From Pedobacter steynii (GTDB lineage Bacteria; Bacteroidota; Bacteroidia; Sphingobacteriales; Sphingobacteriaceae), in NCBI RefSeq assembly GCF_001721645.1, contig NZ_CP017141.1, positions 1,798,001 to 1,862,000 of the forward strand: a stretch of DNA of 64,000 nt, read 5' to 3'. Made by a program: the position numbers and the translations under genes. The first letter of the stretch is position 1; each line of letters starts with the position of its first letter. Shown here piece by piece: positions 53,683 to 62,619 of the stretch. Below the pieces are notes generated by a model. It saw nothing but the letters and a program-made list of their open reading frames with translations. It ran no database searches and was not told the DNA's origin.

Positions 53683-54987
53683 ATGTCCTCCTCATTAATG
53701 AAATCTAAAAGAATATTAGTTTGGTTTAGAAATGATCTTCGATTACATGACAATGAAATGTTGGTTGAAGCGATTGCTAAATCTGACAGTATTTTGCCGG
53801 TTTATTTTTTTGATCCACATTATTTTCAGCCTACCAAATTTGAAACTGCAAGAACCGGAGTGAACAGGGCAAAATTCTTATTGGAAAGTGTTGCTGCTTT
53901 AAGACTGGCTTTTCAAAAACTTGGTGGAGATATTTTGTTGGTAATGGGGAGTCCGGAAGAGTCAATGGCCAAATTAGTAGAAGATTTTGAGATCTCCGAA
54001 GTGTACCACCATCGTGAAGTAGCCCCGGAAGAAACATTGATCTCTACAAAAGTAGAGGATCTGCTGTGGAAGCTTAAAATTAACTTGAAACACTTTATAG
54101 GTCATACCCTATATAATAAAGAAGATCTTCCATTTCCGATTAAGGATATTCCTGATGTATTTGCTCAGTTTAAGAAAAAAACCGAACGTGATGCCATTGT
54201 TAAGTCCTGTTTTCTATCTCCTGAAGAAATTGTTTTCGTAGAGAATGAAGAGTGGGGAGCATTCCCATCTATGGAAGATTTGGGCTTTGATCCCATTGAT
54301 CATCCTATTTCTGACCAGTCTTTTTCCGGTGGAGAGGATGCCGGGCTGCAACACCTGAAAGAACTGCTGAAAGAAGGCTCCGATATTTATTTGAAGCCGA
54401 TAAAACAAAGCCCCGAAAAACAGGGGTTTTCGTCGCGGTTGTCAGGATGGCTGTCTCTGGGGTGTTTATCTCCAAGAAAAGTTTACTGGCTGGTAAAGGA
54501 AGCAGAAAATGTATTTGGAGGAAATGCCAATTTCAATCAGATTCTTTTGGGCTTATTATGGAGAGATTATTTCAGATTCATGTTTAAAAAACATGGTATT
54601 GAGTTTTTTCAGGAACCAGACTTTGAAAAGGAATTATTTTTTGTGCCCGACAATGAGAATCCCGCACTGCAAAAATGGAAAGCCGGAAATACCGGACATG
54701 CTGTTATCGATAAGTACATGCAGGAATTGAATGAACATGGTTTTATCCCACATATAGGGCGTCTGCTGGTGGCTACTTTTCTGGTCCATATTTTAAAAGT
54801 TCATTGGACTAACGGAGCGGTGTATTTTGAAGATAAGCTTATTGATTATGCGCCGGCGAGCAATTGGGGGAACTGGGCGAATGTAGCAGGGGTAGGAAAG
54901 GACGCTAAATCTAAAAATGCCTTTGACCTGGACAAGCAAATCAAAATATTGGAAACCGCAGTTTCCGACGCGACTTCAATGGCTTAA
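53683..54987 (+). CDS. DASH family cryptochrome
   Basis: A 434-residue flavoprotein of the photolyase/cryptochrome superfamily. N-terminal ILVWFRNDLRLHDNEML and FFDPHYF mark the antenna domain. The DASH-type FAD domain shows GFSSRLSGWLSLGCLSPRKVYW, LLWRDYFRFMFKKHG and NWGNWANVAGVGKDAKSKN. Cry-DASH proteins repair dimers in single-stranded DNA and may also signal light. I start at the ATG 53683; 53698 is also possible. It is divergent from the epimerase-photolyase operon and precedes the B12-MerR regulator. Confidence 0.94.
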   Translation: MSSSLMKSKRILVWFRNDLRLHDNEMLVEAIAKSDSILPVYFFDPHYFQPTKFETARTGVNRAKFLLESVAALRLAFQKLGGDILLVMGSPEESMAKLVEDFEISEVYHHREVAPEETLISTKVEDLLWKLKINLKHFIGHTLYNKEDLPFPIKDIPDVFAQFKKKTERDAIVKSCFLSPEEIVFVENEEWGAFPSMEDLGFDPIDHPISDQSFSGGEDAGLQHLKELLKEGSDIYLKPIKQSPEKQGFSSRLSGWLSLGCLSPRKVYWLVKEAENVFGGNANFNQILLGLLWRDYFRFMFKKHGIEFFQEPDFEKELFFVPDNENPALQKWKAGNTGHAVIDKYMQELNEHGFIPHIGRLLVATFLVHILKVHWTNGAVYFEDKLIDYAPASNWGNWANVAGVGKDAKSKNAFDLDKQIKILETAVSDATSMA

Positions 54988-55041
54988 ATCATTTCCAAAC
55001 GACTTGAAAAGCCTTTTTAATGTTTATTTTATATAAAAATT

Positions 55042-55091
55042 AAACAAAAATTGTTTTTTAAACAAAGTTGTTTAACATTTGTTGTAAACAA
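55042..55091. promoter_or_regulatory. Cluster of three AACAA/TTGTT inverted repeats
   Basis: Three short inverted repeats stand side by side: AAACAA-N3-TTGTTT (55042-55056), AAACAA-N2-TTGTTT (55060-55073) and TTGTT-N3-AACAA (55079-55091). The last ends 4 bp before the GTG start of the MerR-type regulator. TAACATTTG at 55073-55081 is one base longer than the TAnnTTTG promoter motif, so the sites may overlap the promoter. Autoregulation by the MerR protein is inference. Confidence 0.5.
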
Positions 55092-55095
55092 TAAC

Positions 55096-55974
55096 GTGAG
55101 GAAATTTTCAATAAGTGATATAGAGGGGCTGATTGGGATTAAAGCACATACGATCAGAGCCTGGGAAGTTAGGTACAATCTGGTGCCACCCAAGAGAACG
55201 CCCACGAACATTCGTTTCTACGATGAGGACGATTTAAAAATGCTACTTAATATTGTGGCCCTGAACGAGAATGGCTATAAAATCAGCCGGATCGCAAAGA
55301 TGAGTCAGAAACAGATTTCAGATCTGGTTACCCAGTTAAAGTCCGATTGGAGTAATGATTCCGTACAAATGCTGAGCCTTTCTAATGCGACAATTGCCTA
55401 TGACGAAATTGAATTTTCGGAGGTGTTGGGGAAATGTATAGATGAAATGGGTCTGGTCAAAACGATGGATGTGGTTCTTTTTCCTTTTATGAAGCGGGTA
55501 GGGATGCTTTGGCAAACCGGCACGATTGATCCTTCTCACGAGCATTTTGCTTCCAACCTGATCCGCGATCGCATCATTGTGGAAATCGATAAAGTGGACA
55601 AACCTGAAAAGACGGAAGTAAAAAGGTTTTTGCTGTTTCTTCCCGAAGCCGAAATGCATGAAACTGGCCTGCTTTTTGCCAGATACTTGTTGAAAAGGTG
55701 TGGACATGATACCCTGTATCTTGGATCGGAAATACCTTATGCAGATCTTAAAAAAGTAGTGGATTCCTATCAACCGGATTTCGCATTTATTGTTTTAACT
55801 TCTTTAAATCTGGGGAAAGACATTAATAAAATTATAGGTAAGGTCATGGACAATCTGAATGTTCCGTTGTTAGTTGCAGGTAGTTTAATCTCTGAATTCG
55901 ATATCCTTGTGAAGGATCAGCTGACCCCGTTAAAGAATGTCTGTGATATGACCGATTTTTTGGAAGATTTATAA
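55096..55974 (+). CDS. CarH/LitR-like MerR regulator with B12-binding domain
   Basis: A 292-residue regulator. I start at the GTG at 55096 because family members begin just before KFSISDIE; the frame is open from a TTG at 55051, but that would put the inverted repeats inside the gene. The MerR-type helix-turn-helix is at about 2-70 (GIKAHTIRAWEVRYNLVPPKRT, IRFYDEDDL). The helical cap has W139 and E149-H150, exactly the W-x9-EH motif of CarH-type photoreceptors. The cobalamin-binding part has E186-x-H188-x-x-G191, where H188 would be the lower cobalt ligand, then YLGSEIPYADL. Dark repression with adenosylcobalamin and release by light is the family's known mode. The residue after W139 is Gln where Thermus CarH has the photo-adduct His132. 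Neighbouring photolyase genes are likely targets. Confidence 0.85.
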   Translation: MRKFSISDIEGLIGIKAHTIRAWEVRYNLVPPKRTPTNIRFYDEDDLKMLLNIVALNENGYKISRIAKMSQKQISDLVTQLKSDWSNDSVQMLSLSNATIAYDEIEFSEVLGKCIDEMGLVKTMDVVLFPFMKRVGMLWQTGTIDPSHEHFASNLIRDRIIVEIDKVDKPEKTEVKRFLLFLPEAEMHETGLLFARYLLKRCGHDTLYLGSEIPYADLKKVVDSYQPDFAFIVLTSLNLGKDINKIIGKVMDNLNVPLLVAGSLISEFDILVKDQLTPLKNVCDMTDFLEDL

Positions 55975-55980
55975 AGAAAA

Positions 55981-56013
55981 TTGCCTGACTTAATAGGTAA
56001 AATCCTAATTTTG
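55981..56013 (+). promoter_or_regulatory. Promoter of sucAB (TTG-N22-TAATTTTG)
   Basis: The -33 TTG is at 55981-55983 and the -7 TAATTTTG at 56006-56013. The ATG lies 26 bp further. The spacer is slightly long. Confidence 0.5.
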
Positions 56014-56039
56014 CATCACTTATAGCATATTCACACATA

Positions 56040-58835
56040 ATGGATAATTTATCTTATCTCAACGGCGCAAATGCCGAATACATAGAGTCCCTTTATCAAG
56101 CTTTTAAAGAAGATCCCAATTCGGTTGAATTTGGTTGGCAGAAATTTTTTGAAGGCTTCGACTTCGGTAGAGGCTCATCTCCGGAATCAGTAGGAGAAGA
56201 AACCCCTGAACATTTTCTAAAAGAGGTTAGTGTTTTAAACATGATCAATGGTTACCGTCAGCGTGGCCACTTGTTTACCCACACCAACCCGGTAAGAGAA
56301 AGACGTCAGCACCTGCCAACACTGGACCTGGAAAATTTTAACCTGTCTTCCGCTGATCTTGACACTGTTTTTAATTCAGGAGTTGAGTTGGGTATCGGAG
56401 CGGCGAAGCTAAGTGATATTGTAGCCTTCCTGAAGCAGACCTACTGTCGCTCAATTGGCGCTGAATATAAATATGTCCGTACTCCGGAAGTATTGTCGTG
56501 GATAGAGCACAAAATGGAAAGCGTGCGTAACACCCCGAACTTTTCTATTGAGGAGAAACGCCGAATCTTAAAAAAACTGAACGAAGCTGTAAGTTTCGAG
56601 AATTTCCTTGGAACAAAGTTTCTTGGTCAGAAGAGATTTTCTCTGGAAGGTGCAGAAGCTTTAATTCCTGCGCTGGACTCTGTTATTGAAAAAGGTGCAG
56701 AACTTGGAATTGAGGAATTTGTAATCGGAATGGCGCATCGTGGAAGGCTAAATGTTTTGGCTAACATTATGCAAAAAACCTATAAGGATATCTTTGCTGA
56801 GTTTGAAGGTAAAGGATATAGTGCTGCATCGCCTTTTGGTGGTGACGTAAAATACCATTTGGGTTACTCAACTGATGTGACCACTAACAACGGAAATAGT
56901 GTTCACCTGAGTCTATGTCCGAACCCTTCACATCTGGAAACAGTAAATGGAGTGGTTGAAGGAATGACCAGGTCTAAAATAGATTTTAAATATGGAGGTG
57001 ATGATGCACGCATCGCACCAATTCTGATTCATGGTGATGCATCTGTAGCAGGTCAGGGAATTGTATATGAAGTAATTCAGATGGCAGGCCTTGATGGTTA
57101 TAAAACCGGAGGCACCATTCACCTGATTATCAATAACCAGATTGGTTTTACCACAAACTTCAAAGACGCGCGTTCCAGCACTTATTGTACAGATATTGCA
57201 AAAGTAACTTTGTCTCCTGTTTTCCATGTAAATGGAGATGATGTGGAGGCTTTGGTTTATGCAATTAACCTGGCAATGGAATATCGTCAGAAATATAAAA
57301 ATGATGTGTTCATTGACATTTTATGCTATCGCAGGTTCGGGCATAATGAGGCTGATGAACCAAAATTCACACAGCCACTATTGTATAAAGCGATAGAGCA
57401 ACATGCCAATCCGCGTGATATCTATGTGCAGCAACTCATTAGTGAAGGTAAGCTTGAGGCAAGCATGGCAAAAGAAATGGAAAAAGAATTCCGTGGTATT
57501 TTGCAGGAACGTTTGAATGAAGCAAAAGAAATTACTTCTACTTATCAGGATGTTAAATTTGGTGGTGCCTGGGCAGATATGCGTCTGGCAACGGTACAGG
57601 ATTTCGAAACTTCTCCAAATACAGCTGTTAAGAAAACAACTTTACTCGAAGTAGCAAAAAGAATCAGTACTTTACCTTCAGATAAAAAGTTCTTTAAGAA
57701 AATTGAAAAGCTTTTTGATGAACGTAGTAAAATGGCGAATACAACTCATGTATTTGACTGGGCTATGGGTGAACAACTGGCTTACGGTACTTTGCTGACA
57801 GAAGGTAAACGTGTTCGTTTAAGTGGTCAGGATGTGGAAAGGGGTACTTTTTCTCACCGTCATGCGGTATTAACCCTGGAGGATTCTGAAGAAGAATACA
57901 TCCCATTAGCAAACATTTCTGAGCAACAGGCTCCTTTCGATATTTATAATTCACATTTATCGGAGTATGGAGTGTTAGGGTTTGAATATGGTTACGCGAT
58001 GGCTAATCCGAATGCATTAACCATCTGGGAAGCGCAATTTGGAGATTTCTTTAATGGGGCACAGATTGTTGTGGATCAGTATATTGCAAGTGCTGAGACA
58101 AAATGGCAACGTGAAAATGGTTTGGTGATGTTATTGCCTCATGGTTATGAAGGACAAGGACCAGAGCATTCATCTGCACGTATTGAGCGTTTTATGGAAC
58201 TTTGTGCTGATTACAATATGCAGGTAACCAATTGTACAACTCCTGCGAATTTCTTCCATGCAATCCGCAGGCAATTTAAACGCGATTTCAGAAAGCCGTT
58301 AGTGGTATTTACCCCGAAAAGTCTTTTACGTCATCCGCTTTGCGTTTCTAAACTTGAAGAATTTACCGATGGTAAATTCCAGGAGGTAATTGAAGATACC
58401 AATGTAAAAGCAGCAGCAGTAAACAGAGTATTATTCTGTAGTGGTAAAATTTACTACGAATTGCTGGAGAAACAACAAAAAGATCAGATTAAAGATGTAG
58501 CGATTGTCAGGGTGGAGCAGTTGTATCCAACTCCGTTAGCACAAATGGAAGCTGTATATAAAAAATATAAAAATGCTAAAGAAGCCGTTTGGGTTCAGGA
58601 AGAGCCTGAAAACATGGGCGCATGGCCATATTTGCTACGCAGATTAAGAAAAACTATCTTTAATGATATTGAAGTTATATCAAGAAAAGAAAGCAGCAGT
58701 ACTGCATCGGGTTTTGCAAAACAACATGCAGATCAGCAAGCGTATATTTTGGCTAAATCTTTTGAAATGCCGGTGACGGAAACAGAGAAAGAGATTGCTA
58801 AGAAGTCTGTGAGTAAAGTTTATAATGTAGATTAG
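56040..58835 (+). CDS. sucA: 2-oxoglutarate dehydrogenase E1 component
   Basis: A 931-residue thiamine-diphosphate enzyme that decarboxylates 2-oxoglutarate in the TCA cycle. The N-terminal E2-docking part is [24 protein letters not shown] in pieces (1-30). The catalytic core shows [42 protein letters not shown], the ThDP/Mg motif ending NNQIGFTT and [13 protein letters not shown]. The C-terminal part has [20 protein letters not shown]. Length is normal for the family. It is 19 bp upstream of sucB. Confidence 0.97.
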   Translation: MDNLSYLNGANAEYIESLYQAFKEDPNSVEFGWQKFFEGFDFGRGSSPESVGEETPEHFLKEVSVLNMINGYRQRGHLFTHTNPVRERRQHLPTLDLENFNLSSADLDTVFNSGVELGIGAAKLSDIVAFLKQTYCRSIGAEYKYVRTPEVLSWIEHKMESVRNTPNFSIEEKRRILKKLNEAVSFENFLGTKFLGQKRFSLEGAEALIPALDSVIEKGAELGIEEFVIGMAHRGRLNVLANIMQKTYKDIFAEFEGKGYSAASPFGGDVKYHLGYSTDVTTNNGNSVHLSLCPNPSHLETVNGVVEGMTRSKIDFKYGGDDARIAPILIHGDASVAGQGIVYEVIQMAGLDGYKTGGTIHLIINNQIGFTTNFKDARSSTYCTDIAKVTLSPVFHVNGDDVEALVYAINLAMEYRQKYKNDVFIDILCYRRFGHNEADEPKFTQPLLYKAIEQHANPRDIYVQQLISEGKLEASMAKEMEKEFRGILQERLNEAKEITSTYQDVKFGGAWADMRLATVQDFETSPNTAVKKTTLLEVAKRISTLPSDKKFFKKIEKLFDERSKMANTTHVFDWAMGEQLAYGTLLTEGKRVRLSGQDVERGTFSHRHAVLTLEDSEEEYIPLANISEQQAPFDIYNSHLSEYGVLGFEYGYAMANPNALTIWEAQFGDFFNGAQIVVDQYIASAETKWQRENGLVMLLPHGYEGQGPEHSSARIERFMELCADYNMQVTNCTTPANFFHAIRRQFKRDFRKPLVVFTPKSLLRHPLCVSKLEEFTDGKFQEVIEDTNVKAAAVNRVLFCSGKIYYELLEKQQKDQIKDVAIVRVEQLYPTPLAQMEAVYKKYKNAKEAVWVQEEPENMGAWPYLLRRLRKTIFNDIEVISRKESSSTASGFAKQHADQQAYILAKSFEMPVTETEKEIAKKSVSKVYNVD

Positions 58836-58854
58836 AAAATATAATACATCAGTT

Positions 58855-60087
58855 ATGAGTATAGAAATAAAAGTTCCGCCAGTAGGCGAGTCGATCACCG
58901 AAGTTGTTTTATCACGATGGGTAAAAAATGACGGGGATGCAGTAGAAATGGATGAGGTAATTGCTGAACTGGAATCAGATAAAGCAACTTTTGAATTAAC
59001 TGCAGAACAGGCCGGAACTTTAAAGACAGTGGCTAGTGAAGGAGATACATTAGCTATAGGTGCAGTAGTTTGTAAAATTGAAGACGGCGGCGCTGCTCCT
59101 AAATCTAAAGAAGAACCTGCGGCACCTGCAGCTGAAAAGGCTGTTGTTGCAGAAGATAAAAAAACAGCTCCTGTGGCTGAAAAATCTGGAGATAGCTATG
59201 CAACAGGCACTCCATCTCCATCAGCAGGAAAAATTCTTGCGGAGAAAGGTGTAGATACCGGATCTGTAAAAGGAACAGGTGTTAATGGAAGGATAACTAA
59301 AGAAGATGCATTAAATGCCGAAAAAGCACAGCCTAAGGCTGCTGCTCCTGTAGCTTCGGCTTCGGTTGCTGCTCCCGTTTCTGGTTCAAGAAATGAGCGT
59401 AGACAAAAAATGTCTCCATTGCGTAAAACAGTTGCAAAACGTTTGGTTGCGGTGAAAAACGAAACGGCAATGTTGACTACCTTTAATGAGGTTAACATGA
59501 AGCCAATCATGGATCTTCGCGGGAAATATAAAGATCAGTTTAAAGAAAAATACGGTGTTGGTTTAGGATTCATGAGTTTCTTTACTAAAGCTGTTTGTGA
59601 AGCAATGAAAGACTTTCCTGCAGTTAATGCAAGGATTGATGGGGAAGAATTGGTTTATAATGATTTCGTAGACATTTCAATCGCTGTTTCTGCACCTAAA
59701 GGATTGGTTGTTCCGATCATCCGAAATGCAGAAAGCCTAAGCCTTGCACAGATTGAGAAATCGGTAATAGAGCTGGCAACTAAAGCACGCGATAGCAAAT
59801 TGACAATTGATGAAATGACAGGTGGAACATTTACAATCACCAATGGCGGTGTATTTGGTTCAATGATGTCTACACCAATCATCAATGCACCACAATCTGC
59901 CATTTTAGGAATGCACAATATCATTGAGCGTCCGATTGCGGAAAAAGGTGAAGTTGTGATTCGTCCGATGATGTATTTGGCCTTATCTTACGATCACCGT
60001 ATCATTGATGGAAGAGAATCTGTTGGTTTCTTAGTAAGGGTAAAACAGTTATTGGAAGATCCTGCAAGATTACTGCTGGGTGTATAG
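58855..60087 (+). CDS. sucB: Dihydrolipoyllysine-residue succinyltransferase (E2)
   Basis: A 410-residue E2 core of 2-oxoglutarate dehydrogenase. It has a single lipoyl domain (1-75) with the lipoylated lysine in ESDKATFEL, an Ala/Pro/Glu-rich linker (about 80-120), a peripheral subunit-binding domain (about 122-158; [25 protein letters not shown]) and the acyltransferase domain (about 180-410) with the catalytic [13 protein letters not shown]. It is cotranscribed with sucA. The E3 gene is not in the window. Confidence 0.97.
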   Translation: MSIEIKVPPVGESITEVVLSRWVKNDGDAVEMDEVIAELESDKATFELTAEQAGTLKTVASEGDTLAIGAVVCKIEDGGAAPKSKEEPAAPAAEKAVVAEDKKTAPVAEKSGDSYATGTPSPSAGKILAEKGVDTGSVKGTGVNGRITKEDALNAEKAQPKAAAPVASASVAAPVSGSRNERRQKMSPLRKTVAKRLVAVKNETAMLTTFNEVNMKPIMDLRGKYKDQFKEKYGVGLGFMSFFTKAVCEAMKDFPAVNARIDGEELVYNDFVDISIAVSAPKGLVVPIIRNAESLSLAQIEKSVIELATKARDSKLTIDEMTGGTFTITNGGVFGSMMSTPIINAPQSAILGMHNIIERPIAEKGEVVIRPMMYLALSYDHRIIDGRESVGFLVRVKQLLEDPARLLLGV

Positions 60088-60104
60088 CCAAAAATCTTAA
60101 TGAT

Positions 60105-60144
60105 AAAAAAAATCCCCGCTCATTTTTGAGCGGGGATTTTTTTT
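60105..60144. terminator. Bidirectional terminator after sucB
   Basis: A stem with core ATCCCCGCTCA/TGAGCGGGGAT, extended by A/T pairs, closes a TTTT loop. It serves sucB and the convergent gene ending at 60159. Confidence 0.92.
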
Positions 60145-60158
60145 ATGGTTTTATTTAG

Positions 60159-60890
60159 TTATCCCGCTTTTCTTACTTTTCCCGAGCCACCTATCGCTTT
60201 TGTCACTGTTGGATTTCCGGTATAATTTACATTCCCTGATCCTCCGATAGCAGCATTAATGGTTTTCTCCGCATTGATGTAGATATTTCCCGAACCGCTG
60301 ATATGTGCATTCACGTCATCTGAGGAGAGGCTTTTTCCGGAAAAACTTCCTGAACCGCTAATGGCTACATCTGCTTTTTTTGCTTTACCTGAGAAGGTCA
60401 GGTTTCCTGATCCACTGATGGCAGCTTCCAGGCTCTGTGCGTTCACAGTTGCTTTGATGTTTCCTGAACCGCTTATTGCAGCGTTGAATTCATTTGCGTT
60501 CACCGTATTCTCTACTTCGATACTGCCGGAACCAGACATTGCTAAAGAGGTTAATTTCTTAACGGTAATGTAAGCCGTAATTTTGGAATTGCTGGATTTA
60601 CCGAACCAGTTGCTCCGCGATTTTTTCGGTTTAATGGAAAGTACACCATTCTTTACTTCAGTAATTAGTTCAGATATAGCTTCCTGATCTCCCTCCAGTC
60701 GTAGGCTCTCGGTATTCCCGATCTTGACATAAGCTTTAATGGAACCGGAGATTCCGATCCCTGTGAAATTACTTACTTTTCTTTCTTCGTCAAGCAGACT
60801 GGAAGAGCTGATTCTGATTGGTTTTTCAGCTTTGCTGATGACAACAAGGCTGAAAAATGCAAATGTTAATATTAAGCTTAATTTTTTCAT
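60159..60890 (-). CDS. Secreted DUF2807 (head-GIN) protein
   Basis: A 243-residue protein with a signal peptide (about 1-21, VVISKA). The opening VSNFTGIGISGSIKAYVKIG is typical of DUF2807. The second half consists of repeated strands with GSG turns (SGSGSIEVE, ISGSGNIKAT, ISGSGNLTFSG, ISGSGSFSG, ISGSGNIYIN, IGGSGNVNYTG, IGGSGKVRKAG), spaced 17 to 22 residues apart, which suggests a right-handed beta-solenoid. Function is unknown in this family; envelope adhesion or binding has been proposed for such folds. It stands alone. Confidence 0.92.
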   Translation of the reverse strand: MKKLSLILTFAFFSLVVISKAEKPIRISSSSLLDEERKVSNFTGIGISGSIKAYVKIGNTESLRLEGDQEAISELITEVKNGVLSIKPKKSRSNWFGKSSNSKITAYITVKKLTSLAMSGSGSIEVENTVNANEFNAAISGSGNIKATVNAQSLEAAISGSGNLTFSGKAKKADVAISGSGSFSGKSLSSDDVNAHISGSGNIYINAEKTINAAIGGSGNVNYTGNPTVTKAIGGSGKVRKAG

Positions 60891-60955
60891 GTGGTTTAAG
60901 GTTTTCTATAAGACGCAAACCATATCCTGATTGTTGCAGGATTTATAAATAATTA

Positions 60956-62611
60956 TTAAACTTTTTTTGTTTTAACATAAAAATTAGGATCTGCCTTGAA
61001 ATTATCTTTATTGATTTGGCCATCTAATCCTATAGTTTTCCACTGTGTGGTAGGGTATATGGTGGAATAACCTTTGTCATTAAGCGTTACTTTTAAAGGC
61101 ATATCGAAACCCTTTACGCAGGAAGTCCATCTATAGGAAAGTTTACCAGCCTCAGTTTTGTACTCCAGAACCGGAACCATAGTTGTTCTTAAGTATTGAT
61201 CAAAAATCTTGTTTAACTTTAAGCCGCTTTGTTTCGTTATATAGTTCTCAATTTGCTGAGTAGTGACTGTCTGGTGATAGAAGGTTTTGTTCATACCTCT
61301 CAGAATTCCCCTAAATTTTTCGTCGTTATTGATGAGCTGTCTGATCAGGTGAACCAGATTTGCTCCTTTGGGATACATGTCTCCGGAACCTTCACGATTA
61401 ACTCCATATTGGCCAATTACCGGAATGTCATTTGCAATACTTCTCCTGACGCCGATTACATACGCTGAACCGGCTTCTTTGCCCTGGTTAGATTCCGTAA
61501 ATAAGGCCTCAGAGTAATTGGTGAACCCTTCATGAACCCACATGTCAGCAATATCTTTTGTGGTGATATTATTGCCGAACCATTCGTGCCCGCTTTCGTG
61601 AATGGTAATGAAATCAAATTTCATTCCCAACCCGGTTCCGGAAAGATCCCTGCCGAGATAGCCCTTTTTAAAGAGGTTTCCGTACGCTACGGCACTTTGG
61701 TGTTCCATGCCGAGGTGAGGGGCCTGAACGAGCTTATAGCCATCTTTATAAAAAGGATAGGGGCCGAACCAGTACTCAAATGATTTGAGCATAGGCTTAA
61801 CATCGGCATCCCAGTGTGGGCGTGCTTTGGTGCTGTCCTCTTTTAATGACCAGTAATCTATAGAAAGTTTTCCGTTTTCTCCCTCATACTGGTCTGTCCA
61901 GTGTGCATACTTACCAATATAGAAACTTACGTTATAATTGTTGATCGGGTTTCCTACAAACCAATTGTACTTTGTATACCCGTCCTGTTGTTCTTCTGCA
62001 CCTCTAAAGCGGCCATTGGAAATCTCCTGAAGCCCCTTAGGGACACTAACGCTAATCAGGATGCTATCTACCTCATCGCTTTGATGGTCTTTGTTTGGCC
62101 ACCAGCTACTGGCCCCCAGACCCTGACAGGCTACAGATACCCAGGGGTTGCCGGATTTATCTTTGCTGAAAATAAACCCTCCGTCCCATGGCGGGGTTTT
62201 AGCAATGATCGGATTTCCGGAGTAAAACACGGTAAAGCTTTCTTTACTGCCTTTGTTAATATTTTGTTGGAAGTCAACAAAAACCGCATTGTGCTCCCTT
62301 TTAAAGGGTACATTTTTATTTTTATAAACAACTTTTTCTACTCTTAGATTCTCAAACAGGTCAAATTGTAATTTACTGAGATCACGGGTAGCTGTAAACC
62401 TGAATTCATTGCTCCCGGTAATGGATTTCTGGTCTATATCTATTTTTACGTCTAAGTGATAGTAATTGATATCGTAGCAGCTACGCAAAGGGCTGAGCGT
62501 TCCTCTCAGGCTATCAGCGCGGCTGGTTATGTTCTTTTCAGACATCAGCTGAGCGCTGCTAAACTGATTGAAGCTCAATAAGGCGAGGGTCAGATATAAA
62601 ATCTTTTTCAT
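60956..62611 (-). CDS. M1 family metallopeptidase
   Basis: A 551-residue secreted zinc aminopeptidase. A signal peptide covers about 1-20 (QFSSAQ). The M1 N-terminal beta domain (YDINYYHLDVKIDI, ITGSNEFRF) is followed by the zinc site H338-E339, H342 (TIHESGHEWFGNN) and third ligand E361 (WVHEGFTNYSEAL), the exact HExxH-x18-E spacing. The substrate-binding GxMEN motif appears as LGMEHQSAVAYG. It lacks the long C-terminal helical domain of larger M1 enzymes. It begins 8 bp after the CocE-type hydrolase gene, so both are cotranscribed. Confidence 0.95.
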   Translation of the reverse strand: MKKILYLTLALLSFNQFSSAQLMSEKNITSRADSLRGTLSPLRSCYDINYYHLDVKIDIDQKSITGSNEFRFTATRDLSKLQFDLFENLRVEKVVYKNKNVPFKREHNAVFVDFQQNINKGSKESFTVFYSGNPIIAKTPPWDGGFIFSKDKSGNPWVSVACQGLGASSWWPNKDHQSDEVDSILISVSVPKGLQEISNGRFRGAEEQQDGYTKYNWFVGNPINNYNVSFYIGKYAHWTDQYEGENGKLSIDYWSLKEDSTKARPHWDADVKPMLKSFEYWFGPYPFYKDGYKLVQAPHLGMEHQSAVAYGNLFKKGYLGRDLSGTGLGMKFDFITIHESGHEWFGNNITTKDIADMWVHEGFTNYSEALFTESNQGKEAGSAYVIGVRRSIANDIPVIGQYGVNREGSGDMYPKGANLVHLIRQLINNDEKFRGILRGMNKTFYHQTVTTQQIENYITKQSGLKLNKIFDQYLRTTMVPVLEYKTEAGKLSYRWTSCVKGFDMPLKVTLNDKGYSTIYPTTQWKTIGLDGQINKDNFKADPNFYVKTKKV

Positions 62612-62619
62612 GGTTCAGA

